This document shows positions 24,940-33,343 of a stretch of 64,000 bases of DNA, one piece after another. The stretch is taken from assembly GCA_001749745.1 (NCBI GenBank), contig JWTM01000263.1, positions 1 to 64,000 on the forward strand. The letters are read 5' to 3'. The notes below the pieces were generated by a model. The model was not told where the DNA came from, made no database searches, and saw only the letters and a program-made list of their open reading frames with translations. This stretch comes from Candidatus Marispirochaeta associata (GTDB taxonomy: Bacteria; Spirochaetota; Spirochaetia; JC444; Marispirochaetaceae). Within the stretch, counting starts at the first letter, position 1. Every line of letters begins with the position of its first letter. The translations under genes were made by a program, and so were the position numbers.

Positions 24940-26625
24940 ATGAGCACCTCCCAACTCAGGGGAAATATACTAAAGAGCTATTATCAACTAACTCGGGAAC
25001 CGGCACTCTTGATCGGTGTACTCCTGATCTTTGGTCTCCTGGGACTCTTTATTCTCTATCCACTCTTTTCAGTCGCCAAACTCTCCCTCTCCCCGGACGG
25101 GGTTTTTAGCGGAGAAGTCTACCGGTATATCTTTACCCACAGTCAATATCTACGGGCCATTCGAAACAGCGTGACCTTAGGGGCTATCGTCGCTACCTTG
25201 GCGACCATCATCGGTTTCCTCTTCGCTTTCGCCCTGACCAGAGCTAAAATCTACGGCCGCAAGTTTTTCCAGGGCATGGCATTGCTGCCGATTATTTCGC
25301 CGCCCTTCATGTTTGCCTTATCCGTTATTCTGCTCTTCGGCCGTAACGGTTTGATAACCGCCAAGTTGCTGAATATGACCACCGGCTCCATCTACGGCCT
25401 GCGGGGATTGGTGATTGTACAAACCATCAGTATGTTTCCTATCGCCTATATGACCCTGGCCGGGATTCTGCAGAGTATAGATCCGGATCTCGAGAGCTGT
25501 GCGATGAATCTGGGCGCCCGGCGGATTAAAGCCTTCCTGACAGTCACCCTTCCGCTCGCTGTCCCGGGGATCTTCGCCTCGTGGCTGCTTGTTTTCGTCA
25601 GCAGCCTGACCGATTTCGGTAATCCGATCATTATCGGCGGTGATTTCGATGTTCTCTCCGTACAGGCCTATCTCGAGTTCACCGGTATGGGGAATTTACC
25701 GCGGGGTACGGCCCTGGCCATACTCCTGCTCGTACCGACAGTGGCTGTCTTTTTTATTCAAAAACGTATTATGCATAACCGCTCCTATATCACGGTTACC
25801 GGAAAGTCGAGTCGTCGCAGCACCTCCGCCAGCACGCCGCTGGCGAATATACTGTTGACCGTGATCTGCGCCGGCATATCCCTCTTTGTTCTGCTCTTCT
25901 ATGCTACGATTATCAGCGGTAGTTTCATAAAGCTGTGGGGTATCAATTGGAGCTTTACCCTGGACCATTTCGTATACGGCTGGGACGTCGGGGTTACCAC
26001 CATGAAGAACACCCTTTTTCTGGCTTTGATCAGCACGCCCATAACAGCCTTCTTCGGAATGGCGATAGCCTATATCGTTGTTCGCAAGAGTTTTCCAGGC
26101 AAGCACGTTATGGAGTTTCTCTCCATGCTGAGTTATGCAATCCCCGGAACAGCGGTCGGTATCGGATATATCCTCGCCTTTAATAAAGCTCCGTTTGAAC
26201 TTTCGGGCACGGCCTTTATCCTTATCACCTGCTATGTCTTCCGCAATGTTCCCATAGGAGTCGAAGGAGGGATCGCCGCCTTACGACAAATTTCGGACGA
26301 GATAGAGGAGTCGTCTATCAATTTAGGCGCTACCAGTGCAGAGACATTCCGTCGCATAACCTTGCCTCTCATTAGACCGGCCTTCTTCTCCGGGGCTACC
26401 TTCGCGTTTGTGCGCAGCATGACAGCCATAAGCGCGATTATATTCTTGGTCTCCGCCCGATGGAACCATATGACGGTGCTTATTCTTGCGCAGACCGAAA
26501 TCATGCGGCTCGGGGCTGCATCGGTAATGTCCTTTGCATTAATCGTTATCATCATGTTTTTTATATTCGTCATCATGAAGCTTACCGGTCTGGGACGAGA
26601 ACAGATCTTCGGTACCACAAAATAG
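24940..26625 (+). CDS. afuB: Afu/Fbp-type ABC permease (two fused permease halves)
   Basis: A 561-residue permease containing two BPD_transp_1 domains of about six helices each, the usual FbpB/AfuB arrangement. The two EAA-type loops are SCAMNLGARRIKAFLTVTLP and SSINLGATSAETFRRITLPL, the contact sites for the ATPase. It forms the membrane channel for the ligand captured by the upstream binding protein. AAGGAG precedes the ATG. It lies 18 bases before the ATPase gene. Confidence 0.9.
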   Translation: MSTSQLRGNILKSYYQLTREPALLIGVLLIFGLLGLFILYPLFSVAKLSLSPDGVFSGEVYRYIFTHSQYLRAIRNSVTLGAIVATLATIIGFLFAFALTRAKIYGRKFFQGMALLPIISPPFMFALSVILLFGRNGLITAKLLNMTTGSIYGLRGLVIVQTISMFPIAYMTLAGILQSIDPDLESCAMNLGARRIKAFLTVTLPLAVPGIFASWLLVFVSSLTDFGNPIIIGGDFDVLSVQAYLEFTGMGNLPRGTALAILLLVPTVAVFFIQKRIMHNRSYITVTGKSSRRSTSASTPLANILLTVICAGISLFVLLFYATIISGSFIKLWGINWSFTLDHFVYGWDVGVTTMKNTLFLALISTPITAFFGMAIAYIVVRKSFPGKHVMEFLSMLSYAIPGTAVGIGYILAFNKAPFELSGTAFILITCYVFRNVPIGVEGGIAALRQISDEIEESSINLGATSAETFRRITLPLIRPAFFSGATFAFVRSMTAISAIIFLVSARWNHMTVLILAQTEIMRLGAASVMSFALIVIIMFFIFVIMKLTGLGREQIFGTTK

Positions 26626-26643
26626 GTTGAGAGGTATAGACTA

Positions 26644-27735
26644 ATGGATAAAACTAAATATCTGCGCATGGAGAATCTGTCCAAAGAGTTCCACGATGGT
26701 CGCGGAAATAGTGTGCTGGCCGTGGATTCCATTAACCTCGAGATAGAGAAGGGCGAGCTGGTTACCCTCCTTGGCCCATCAGGGTGCGGCAAGACGACGA
26801 CGCTGCGCATGGTTGCCGGATTTGAATTACAGACGGCAGGCAACATCCTCCTCGACGGGAAGAAGATCAATAATCTTCCCGCTTTTAGCCGCAACATGCC
26901 CATGGTTTTTCAAAGCTACGCCCTCTTTCCTCACCTAACCATCTTCGATAATATCGCCTACGGCTTGAAGATGCGTAAAATGCCTAAGGAGACGATTCGT
27001 AACGATGTGGCTATGGCATGTCAGATGGTGAATCTTGTCGGGCTGGAGGACCGTTATCCGGGGGAGCTTTCAGGGGGGCAACAGCAGCGGGTAGCTCTGG
27101 CAAGGGCGCTGGTTCTCAAACCTGAGATCATTCTCTTTGATGAACCCCTCTCAAACCTGGATGCCAAGCTGAGGATACAGACTCGTACCGAGATACGCAG
27201 GGTGCAGCAGCTTCTGGGCATTACCGCGCTCTATGTGACCCACGATCAGAGCGAGGCGTTGAGTATTAGCGATACAATCGTTATTATGAATAAAGGCAAG
27301 ATTGTACAGAGCGGAAGTCCCGAGGATATCTACAATCATCCGGCCAACTCCTTCGTGGCCGATTTTATCGGCAACGCCAACTTCTTCGACGGCGTGGTCA
27401 AGGAGGCAGATGAGAAATTCCTGACGGTATCGATGCTCGGTTCGGATGTACAAATCCCGGTCAAAGGGCGCGATGAGGTTTTCAAACCCGGCGAGGAGGT
27501 CAATCTTGCCATTAAGCCGGAAGCGGTAGTGGTGAACCCTAAGTCGGGCTCCTTCGCGGGGAAGATTGAGGTTTCCAGTTTCCTCGGCGCAACGACAGAA
27601 TATAAGGTTGAATCAGCCGACGGGTTCCTCACCGCCATCCATCCCAACACGCACGGGGAGGTGCACACTTATCGATACGGTCAAGATGTACGATTCAGTT
27701 TTAAACCGGAGTTTTTCCGGGTATACCGGAAATGA
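26644..27735 (+). CDS. afuC: Afu/Fbp-type ABC transporter ATP-binding protein
   Basis: A 363-residue ATPase of the MalK/PotA/FbpC type: Walker A GPSGCGKTTTLRMV, signature LSGGQQQRVALARALVL, Walker B LFDEPLSNLDAKLR and switch THDQSEALSISD. The C-terminal 120 residues form a TOBE-type regulatory domain (ANFFDGVVKEAD ... VNLAIKPEAVVV). It energises the afuB-type permease. An unknown membrane protein gene follows after 27 bases, with its ribosome binding site in a palindrome. Confidence 0.92.
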   Translation: MDKTKYLRMENLSKEFHDGRGNSVLAVDSINLEIEKGELVTLLGPSGCGKTTTLRMVAGFELQTAGNILLDGKKINNLPAFSRNMPMVFQSYALFPHLTIFDNIAYGLKMRKMPKETIRNDVAMACQMVNLVGLEDRYPGELSGGQQQRVALARALVLKPEIILFDEPLSNLDAKLRIQTRTEIRRVQQLLGITALYVTHDQSEALSISDTIVIMNKGKIVQSGSPEDIYNHPANSFVADFIGNANFFDGVVKEADEKFLTVSMLGSDVQIPVKGRDEVFKPGEEVNLAIKPEAVVVNPKSGSFAGKIEVSSFLGATTEYKVESADGFLTAIHPNTHGEVHTYRYGQDVRFSFKPEFFRVYRK

Positions 27736-27740
27736 TCTGA

Positions 27741-27754
27741 TCCTCCCGGGAGGA
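27741..27754 (+). promoter_or_regulatory. Palindrome enclosing the ribosome binding site of the next gene
   Basis: TCCTCCCGGGAGGA is a perfect 14-bp palindrome. Its right half provides GGGAGGAG, the Shine-Dalgarno of the gene at 27763, and its left half is complementary to it, so the site can be masked in RNA. Confidence 0.5.
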
Positions 27755-27762
27755 GACAGGCC

Positions 27763-29244
27763 ATGATCAGCTACGAATCGGTACTCAAGGCCCACAGCAA
27801 AACGGAACTGGAGCTCAAGAGCTGGTATCCCCTTACGCAGAAGCGGCAGGCCTGCTATACCCTGAACGCCTATCTCTTCACGCCGGGACAGCTTGAGCTT
27901 AATGCCGAGCGCTACGGTGTAGAGCGTTTTTTTCGGGACGTAAAGAGTCACACCCGATTCAGTACCGCCTATATACCCCTGCATCGTCTGATCGACCCCG
28001 AGTGCGACGTCAGTCCCCTCTTTAGGATCCATAAGTATGTCGACCAGGCGGTAACGCCCCAAAGCCTGGATGAGAAACGTATCCTGTATGAATTGCGTAC
28101 CCTGGCTAATCTATACTCCGCGGAGATGAAGGGCAGTTTTCGGCTTATTAAAACTAAATACCAGGAAGACAAGACCTCCGGATCGGTCAACAAGAAGACC
28201 CAGCGCTACCTGAACGATATCGAGCGCTTTCTCAAATCCTTTCGGGAACTGCACTCGCTTTTTATCGACCCCGCTATAAGCGAGAAACTGCGAACCGCGG
28301 TACGGTGGTGCGACGAGTATATCAGCCTCTCGACGGATAAGATGCTCTACTCCCTCTACGGCATCTACGAACAGGAGAAGATCCATAAACATATCGGCCA
28401 GATCATGCAAAACGAGGCCGAGTATCGCCGTTCGATGAACTATCCCTGCGTAATTGATTCCACCAAGGGTAAGGAGATCGAGAGCGTTCTCTACCGGGAG
28501 AATATCCTCAAGAAATGGTCCCAGACAGTGCTCTATATGACGACCGAAGAGACCGGCACCAACCAGAAAATAGGTCACGTCCTGGCCGGCGTCGCCGCGG
28601 CGGCCGCCATGAGTTTCGCGGTGATGGCTACCTTCTTCGCCAACCGGATGTTCGCCAGCTACAGCGTCCCCTGGGCCCTGATTATCGTCGTCAGCTATAT
28701 CCTCAAGGATCGGATAAAAGAGATCCTAAGAGGCATTTTGGTTCGGGTGTTGCCGCGCTTCATCGCCGATAAAACCGAGAAACTGGTGGATCATGCCGTC
28801 GGCAAAACGGTGGGGAAAACCCGCAGCATGGTACGCTTCATCTCTCCCGACGAGACGCCATGGGACGTCAGGAAGGTGAGAAACTCCGGTTCCAATCCCT
28901 TTCGCTCTATCCTCCCCAGGGAGAACGTGATCCATTATCGCAAGGAGATAAAACTCGATGCCAAGGCGCTCCTTAAGGAGCATACCCGCCTCGAGGCGAT
29001 CACGGAGATTATCCGGATCAAGATGGATAGTATAATTCAAGAGATGGATGCCTCCCGGAAGTACCTGCGCACCTGGCTCAAGGATGGACCGGAGGCGGTC
29101 AAAGGTAAACGGGTTTATCACCTCAATCTCATCCTGGCTCTTTCATCGGGTTCCCCCGATTCGGAGCGGATCTTCCGTTACCGGTTGATAGTCACCTCCC
29201 AGGGGATCGAGAGGGTAGAGACCGTCAGCGAGGATCGACCTTAG
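27763..29244 (+). CDS. Unknown membrane protein co-transcribed with the Afu-type transporter
   Basis: A 493-residue protein that I do not recognise. The N-terminal 265 residues are soluble and mostly helical (KYVDQAVTPQSLDEKRILYE, then LRTAVRWCDEYISLS). Two membrane helices follow at about residues 275-315 (VLAGVAAAAAMSFAVMATFF and PWALIIVVSYIL). The C-terminal part has a basic stretch after the helices, then a helical segment (LLKEHTRLEAITEIIRIKMD) and a beta-rich end (YHLNLILALSSG, FRYRLIVTSQGIERVE). It is the fourth gene of the transporter operon, preceded by a strong but hairpin-embedded ribosome binding site. A role with the transporter or its sensor is possible but unsupported. The 3' end overlaps the convergent AraC gene by 4 bases. 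Confidence 0.7.
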   Translation: MISYESVLKAHSKTELELKSWYPLTQKRQACYTLNAYLFTPGQLELNAERYGVERFFRDVKSHTRFSTAYIPLHRLIDPECDVSPLFRIHKYVDQAVTPQSLDEKRILYELRTLANLYSAEMKGSFRLIKTKYQEDKTSGSVNKKTQRYLNDIERFLKSFRELHSLFIDPAISEKLRTAVRWCDEYISLSTDKMLYSLYGIYEQEKIHKHIGQIMQNEAEYRRSMNYPCVIDSTKGKEIESVLYRENILKKWSQTVLYMTTEETGTNQKIGHVLAGVAAAAAMSFAVMATFFANRMFASYSVPWALIIVVSYILKDRIKEILRGILVRVLPRFIADKTEKLVDHAVGKTVGKTRSMVRFISPDETPWDVRKVRNSGSNPFRSILPRENVIHYRKEIKLDAKALLKEHTRLEAITEIIRIKMDSIIQEMDASRKYLRTWLKDGPEAVKGKRVYHLNLILALSSGSPDSERIFRYRLIVTSQGIERVETVSEDRP

Positions 29245-30083
29245 ACGCGCTGATCTTTTCTGATTCCGCTAACCGGGGCGTATTCAGTCCGATATCCTGA
29301 AGGCGTAGATCCGGTATGTGCTTTGAATGCCCGAACGAAGTGGGATGCGTCGTAGAATCCGCAGTCCTGGGCGGTTCGAGACACAGCGGCGCCGGTCTGC
29401 AGCATTCTGCAGGCTCGATCAACCCGCACCGCAGTCAGAAAGGCGTGGAATCCGGCGCCGGTATGCTCGCGAAAGAGCCGTGTGAGGGTTGATCTCGAAC
29501 AGCCGGCTATCTCCGCCGCCGTATCCAGGGAGATAGAATCCGCATAGTGTTCCTCCACATAGGTAACCAGATCGAACAGGCAGCTGGTCGCCTGAGGCGC
29601 GGCCGCTTCACTTCTCTCCGGCACCGTTTTCAAGATCGCAAATAGTAGTTCCAGCGTGGTGAATGGATTGTGGAGACCAGGCTGATGCCTATTTAGGAGT
29701 TGGCGTAAAGCTTCGCTATCAAAACTTCGAGGCAGACGCTGTAATGCTCGCTCGATCTCTTCGAGGTTTATAAACCGTTCAAGATAGGGAAGTGCAAAAT
29801 GGACGACTTGCACCGATGCGGCCGCATCAGGTTCGATTCGATATGCATGCAGCACACGCGGCGGTATGAGGATCAGCTTGTTCTTCGATAAGGCGTAGCG
29901 CGACTCTTCGAAGAAGACCGTTCCGACGGCGGCGCTGAAGAGATTAACCTCAAATGAAGAGTGGTAATGGAGGCGAATCCTTTCGCCCCGGTGTTCAGAC
30001 TTAGAGAATATCTTCAGCGGGTATCGAGGGCTTAATTCTCCCTCCTCCAAGAGAAGCCCGGGACTCTCTCGCAATATCGGCAT
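29241..30083 (-). CDS. AraC-family transcriptional regulator
   Basis: A 280-residue regulator with a cupin sensor domain (RIRLHYHSSFEVNLFSAAVG, LILIPPRVLHAYRIEP) and a C-terminal AraC domain (LDTAAEIAGCSRSTLTRLFR, then AVSRTAQDCGFYDASHFVRA). The start is placed at the ATG at 30083, 6 bases behind a perfect TATAAT, so its message should be leaderless; an in-frame ATG at 30098 would lie inside that promoter. It is divergent from a UroD-family gene, only 69 bases away. Repeats in that gap are likely its binding sites. Confidence 0.85.
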   Translation of the reverse strand: MPILRESPGLLLEEGELSPRYPLKIFSKSEHRGERIRLHYHSSFEVNLFSAAVGTVFFEESRYALSKNKLILIPPRVLHAYRIEPDAAASVQVVHFALPYLERFINLEEIERALQRLPRSFDSEALRQLLNRHQPGLHNPFTTLELLFAILKTVPERSEAAAPQATSCLFDLVTYVEEHYADSISLDTAAEIAGCSRSTLTRLFREHTGAGFHAFLTAVRVDRACRMLQTGAAVSRTAQDCGFYDASHFVRAFKAHTGSTPSGYRTEYAPVSGIRKDQRV

Positions 30084-30089
30084 GAGCTG

Positions 30090-30119
30090 ATTATACAATT
30101 AATTTGCTCGATAATACAA
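30090..30119 (-). promoter_or_regulatory. Leaderless promoter of the AraC regulator
   Basis: On the minus strand TTGTAT (30119-30114), 18 bases, TATAAT (30095-30090), then 6 bases to the ATG at 30083. Confidence 0.6.
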
Positions 30120-30122
30120 TTA
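30093..30122. promoter_or_regulatory. Direct repeat pair, candidate AraC-type operator
   Basis: ATACAATTA occurs at 30093-30101 and at 30114-30122, exactly 21 bases (two helical turns) apart on the same face. A related TACAATACA lies at 30141. The pair covers the promoters of both divergent genes. Confidence 0.5.
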
Positions 30123-30146
30123 TTAGCCTTTCCTTGACTGTACAAT
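30118..30146 (+). promoter_or_regulatory. Candidate leaderless, activator-dependent promoter of the UroD-family gene
   Basis: TACAAT (30141-30146) ends 6 bases before the ATG at 30153. The -35 region (30118-30123, AATTAT) is poor, which fits activation by the divergent AraC protein. Confidence 0.45.
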
Positions 30147-30152
30147 ACAAAC

Positions 30153-31223
30153 ATGAACGATAAAGCTACGCATGCGCCCGATTATAATGTCTTGACCTTA
30201 GCCGCCCGCCGCCAAAAGACTCCGTATACTCCGCTCTACGAGCACGCCGTTAGTCCGAAGGTGCTCTCGAGTTTATCCGGTCGGGATCTTATCTCCCTCT
30301 GGGAAGGAGGAATAGATGATAAGACGGAAGCCTTCCGGACGGCCGCGGGAATCCTTGCCGACCTGGGTTACGACGCCTTTCCTTTTGAAGGCTGTGTAAC
30401 AGAACTGATACAGGGCGGCAAAGGATTAATGGGGATCGGGACGCCGATTATCCGGGATAAACAGGATCTTCTGGCTTTCCCGTGGGAGGAGATTCCAGAC
30501 CGCTATTTTAAGCGCTTCGATACCTACTTTCAGGCCCTCGAAAGAGCCCTTCCTCCAGGGATGCGCGCCTATGCCGGCGTGGGCAACGGCGTCTTCGAGA
30601 TTGCCCAGGATTTCGTTCCTATGACCGACCTCGCATTTCTGGAGATCGACGAACATGAGGTCTTCGCGGAACTCTGGGTGCGGATCGGGCGGCTGCTAAT
30701 GGAGATTTGGAGCCGTTTCCTGCGCCGCTATGACACGTTGTTCTGTCTCTATCGTTTCGGAGACGATCTGGGTTTCAAGTCCTCTCTACTTATCAAGCCA
30801 GAGACCTTTAAAACCCATATCGCGCCACAGTATAAAAGGCTCATCGGCCTGATCAAGTCGACTGGTAAACCCTTCCTGCTTCACTCATGCGGAGCGATTT
30901 TCGAGATCATGGAGGAATTGATCGCCGATTGTCGCATCGACGCCAAACACTCCAACGAGGATGCGATTGTTCCCTTCGACCGCTGGGTGGAGAGCTACGG
31001 CGAGAGGATCGCCCTCTTCGGCGGGATAGATATGAATGTGCTCTGTAGTGAGGATGAAACCGGTATTCGGGAGTATGTGCGCGACCTGGTCGGACGTATC
31101 GGCACCCGCCCAGGCCTCGCCCTCGGATCAGGAAATCAGATCGCCGATTATGTCCCTCCGGAGGCATTTCTGGCTATGGTGGATGAACTCAATCGTCTGC
31201 GCTTTAATCGATCAGGGAGCTGA
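30153..31223 (+). CDS. Uroporphyrinogen decarboxylase-family protein (MtaA/CmuA-like methyltransferase type)
   Basis: A 356-residue UroD-fold protein. It lacks the N-terminal RQAGRYLPEYR loop of true haem-biosynthetic HemE and has HSCGAIFEIMEELIADCRID plus GIDMNVLCSEDE, as in MtaA/CmuA-type corrinoid-dependent methyltransferases. In those, the His and Cys of the HxCG motif bind zinc for thiol activation. No corrinoid protein gene is adjacent, so the methyl donor and acceptor are unknown. The gene is controlled by a divergent AraC regulator, which suggests an inducible catabolic demethylation. The 3' end overlaps the convergent DHH gene by 20 bases. Confidence 0.82.
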   Translation: MNDKATHAPDYNVLTLAARRQKTPYTPLYEHAVSPKVLSSLSGRDLISLWEGGIDDKTEAFRTAAGILADLGYDAFPFEGCVTELIQGGKGLMGIGTPIIRDKQDLLAFPWEEIPDRYFKRFDTYFQALERALPPGMRAYAGVGNGVFEIAQDFVPMTDLAFLEIDEHEVFAELWVRIGRLLMEIWSRFLRRYDTLFCLYRFGDDLGFKSSLLIKPETFKTHIAPQYKRLIGLIKSTGKPFLLHSCGAIFEIMEELIADCRIDAKHSNEDAIVPFDRWVESYGERIALFGGIDMNVLCSEDETGIREYVRDLVGRIGTRPGLALGSGNQIADYVPPEAFLAMVDELNRLRFNRSGS

Positions 31224-32370
31224 TAATTCGGCATAAATCGGCTATATAGCCGGGAAAATCGGGAACGGTTTTGCGGGTCACCCGGAATCCGATCGCGCCC
31301 TCATGGCCGCCCCCGTTTTCGATGCCCGCCTCGTCGAGAATAGTCCGCAAATCGAGGCCGCGGAAGCTATGACTGCGGCGGATACGGAACTGGATCAGAT
31401 CTGAAATATCCGGAGGATCGTAATAGACCACCATCCCCAGGCGGCCGCTCTCTTCCGCTAAGGCGTCGGTGACCGACCGGGCGGTGGAGACGAAGAGATC
31501 AAGATCGAACTCCTCCGGTAGGGGATCGGTCATCTCCTCGGGCAACGCAGTAAAGACAACCGGACCCTTCTCCTCTTTATAATTCATGAAGTAGTTGAAA
31601 CAGTGCTCCTCGATCTTCGAGAGTCGGGTAATCTCCTGGAATACCTCATGCATGGAGGAGAGGTTCTTCGAGTCGGCGCTGGTCTTCTCGGCCAGCATCT
31701 GCGAAAAGGTGCCGCTGAAGAGCTGATAGAACCACTCTTCCCGCCGGCTTTTCAAGAATTTCCCCATCTTTGAATCGCCGACGATACCGGTCAGTACCGC
31801 CAATACAAAGTTCCGGGTAAAGAGGTCGTCCACATCGAAGAGTTCCAGCACGCTCCGCTTCTGCTGCATCTTGAGGGAGAGATAACCGATCAGTTCGCAG
31901 GTGGAAGAAGCTTCGGAAACCAGGCAGAGGCCTTCATCACCGATATAGGCCGAATCGGCCGCCAGATGATGATCGAACTCGATAACCGCCACCTTAGGAT
32001 TCCTTCTCAATCCCTCCGCGCCGCTGCAGGTTTGAAGCATGCTCGGTTTGGGAGTATCGACCACGCAGATAGCGTCGATCTCGTCGATCACATCCCTGCA
32101 GTCGGGAATGATATTGATGGCGTTGTAGCGGCAGATGTTGAGTAGGTAGAGAAACTTCTCGTTTACCTGTTCGGTCAACAAAATCGAGACGCTTTTTCCA
32201 AGCTTCTTGATTAACAGCGAGATGGCCACCATCGAGGCTATGCAGTCCTCGTCGGCATTCTGATGACCCATAATCAGGAAGTTCTCCCGACTGATCAGGG
32301 TAAGGATAATCTTATTGAATATTCGGTTCTTGGCGGCGATACTGGTGATATTCTGTTTCTTCACGGACAC
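31204..32370 (-). CDS. DHH/DHHA1 phosphoesterase (NrnA/GdpP-catalytic-domain type)
   Basis: A 388-residue stand-alone DHH protein. Motifs in order: GHQNADEDCIASM (first metal motif), VVDTPKPSML, FDHHLAADS (the DHH box), SEASSTCELIGY, and DHHA1 motif NGGGHEGAIGFRV near the C-terminus. Such enzymes cleave short oligonucleotides (nanoRNA, pGpG, pApA) or cyclic di-AMP. It starts with GTG at 32370 and overlaps the upstream GGDEF gene by 10 bases, making one operon with two cNMP-GGDEF proteins. That context suggests turnover of a cyclic-dinucleotide product such as pGpG. The substrate is an inference. Confidence 0.85.
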   Translation of the reverse strand: MSVKKQNITSIAAKNRIFNKIILTLISRENFLIMGHQNADEDCIASMVAISLLIKKLGKSVSILLTEQVNEKFLYLLNICRYNAINIIPDCRDVIDEIDAICVVDTPKPSMLQTCSGAEGLRRNPKVAVIEFDHHLAADSAYIGDEGLCLVSEASSTCELIGYLSLKMQQKRSVLELFDVDDLFTRNFVLAVLTGIVGDSKMGKFLKSRREEWFYQLFSGTFSQMLAEKTSADSKNLSSMHEVFQEITRLSKIEEHCFNYFMNYKEEKGPVVFTALPEEMTDPLPEEFDLDLFVSTARSVTDALAEESGRLGMVVYYDPPDISDLIQFRIRRSHSFRGLDLRTILDEAGIENGGGHEGAIGFRVTRKTVPDFPGYIADLCRIISSLID

Positions 32371-33341
32371 CCATCCCCGTAGACGGCCACTCTGTCGCGG
32401 CCGGCCTCCTTGGCGGCGTAAAGCGCCTGATCGGCCAGCTTGAGCAGGGCGGCACCGTTCTGTGCATGGGAGGGTACGGCTGCCAACCCGAGGGTGACGC
32501 TGAATCGTACTTCGTGCGAGCTGTTCTCCGGCTGGAGTCCCAGCTCCCGCATACTACGGCAGACCCGATCGCAGAGGGAGAGAGCTTCCTCCGGGCTGCG
32601 TTTGGGTAGAATAAAGGCGAACTCGTCGCCTCCGTAGCGGGTAAGGAGATCCTGCTCACCGAAATTGCGCTGAAATACCGTGCATGCTTCCTGAATTAGA
32701 CGGTTGCAGAATGACTCTCCGTAGCGGGCGTTGAGGCTGCCGAATCCGTCGAGGTCCGCCATAACCAGACTCAGGGGCTGCCCGGAGATCCGTGCCTCCG
32801 AGGCGTAGCGTTCCAGGTTGAGATCGAAGAATCCCCGGTTGAAGAGACCGGTAAGCTCATCGGTCAAGGCTCTGCGTTGAGCATCCTCTCCCCAGCGCAC
32901 CAATCCGGTAAGAAAACGGTTGGTTCTCTTCAGGCGTCCGGTAGTAACATTCAACATCCTATGCATTATCTTGATCGCAGCCTCAGGAAAGCGGTCACGG
33001 AAGGTGAAGAAATCCTCAGCTGAGAGGCTCAGGAGCAGGGAGTCGTCCTCGGCTATGCAGCCGGCTGAGCGGGGTTCGTTTTGGAAGATCGACATCTCGC
33101 CAAAGAAATCCCCGGGTCCGAAACTGGTGATCTCCATCGTCTCTCCGTTTTCCAGGGCCACCGTTATCTTGACTCTTCCGCTGGAGACCAGGTAGAGCTC
33201 TTCCCCGGCTTCGCCCTCCCGAAAAAGGATCTCCCCCGAATTGATCTTCCGTTCCCTGAGGTGAGCCGAAATTCTCATTAGCTCATCCCGAGAGAGGGGG
33301 GAGAAGATATCGATTCGAGCGAGAAATGCCTGATCGAACAC
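32361..33341 (-). CDS. Cyclic-nucleotide-binding domain + active-type GGDEF diguanylate cyclase
   Basis: A 326-residue protein. Residues 10-125 form a cNMP-binding (CRP-like) domain with GPGDFFGEMSIFQNEPRSAG, the phosphate-binding cassette. A linker helix leads to a GGDEF domain (about 165-320) with DELTGLFNRGFFD, ADLDGFGSLN and an intact RYGGDEFAFILP active site. The RxxD inhibitory site is absent, since the residues before the active site read FGEQDLL. It should make cyclic di-GMP in response to a bound nucleotide or similar small ligand. Two bases separate it from an upstream paralogue with a broken active site, and it overlaps the DHH gene. Confidence 0.88.
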   Translation of the reverse strand: MFDQAFLARIDIFSPLSRDELMRISAHLRERKINSGEILFREGEAGEELYLVSSGRVKITVALENGETMEITSFGPGDFFGEMSIFQNEPRSAGCIAEDDSLLLSLSAEDFFTFRDRFPEAAIKIMHRMLNVTTGRLKRTNRFLTGLVRWGEDAQRRALTDELTGLFNRGFFDLNLERYASEARISGQPLSLVMADLDGFGSLNARYGESFCNRLIQEACTVFQRNFGEQDLLTRYGGDEFAFILPKRSPEEALSLCDRVCRSMRELGLQPENSSHEVRFSVTLGLAAVPSHAQNGAALLKLADQALYAAKEAGRDRVAVYGDGCP

Positions 33342-33343
33342 TC

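Noticed and set aside
23856..27735. Calling the Afu-type operon a ferric iron uptake system
   Set aside because: The usual label rests on family resemblance only; missing iron-ligand tyrosines and Pho-box-like repeats argue against free iron as ligand.
30153..31223. Calling the UroD-family gene hemE
   Set aside because: The diagnostic N-terminal arginine loop of HemE is absent and a zinc-type HSCG motif is present.
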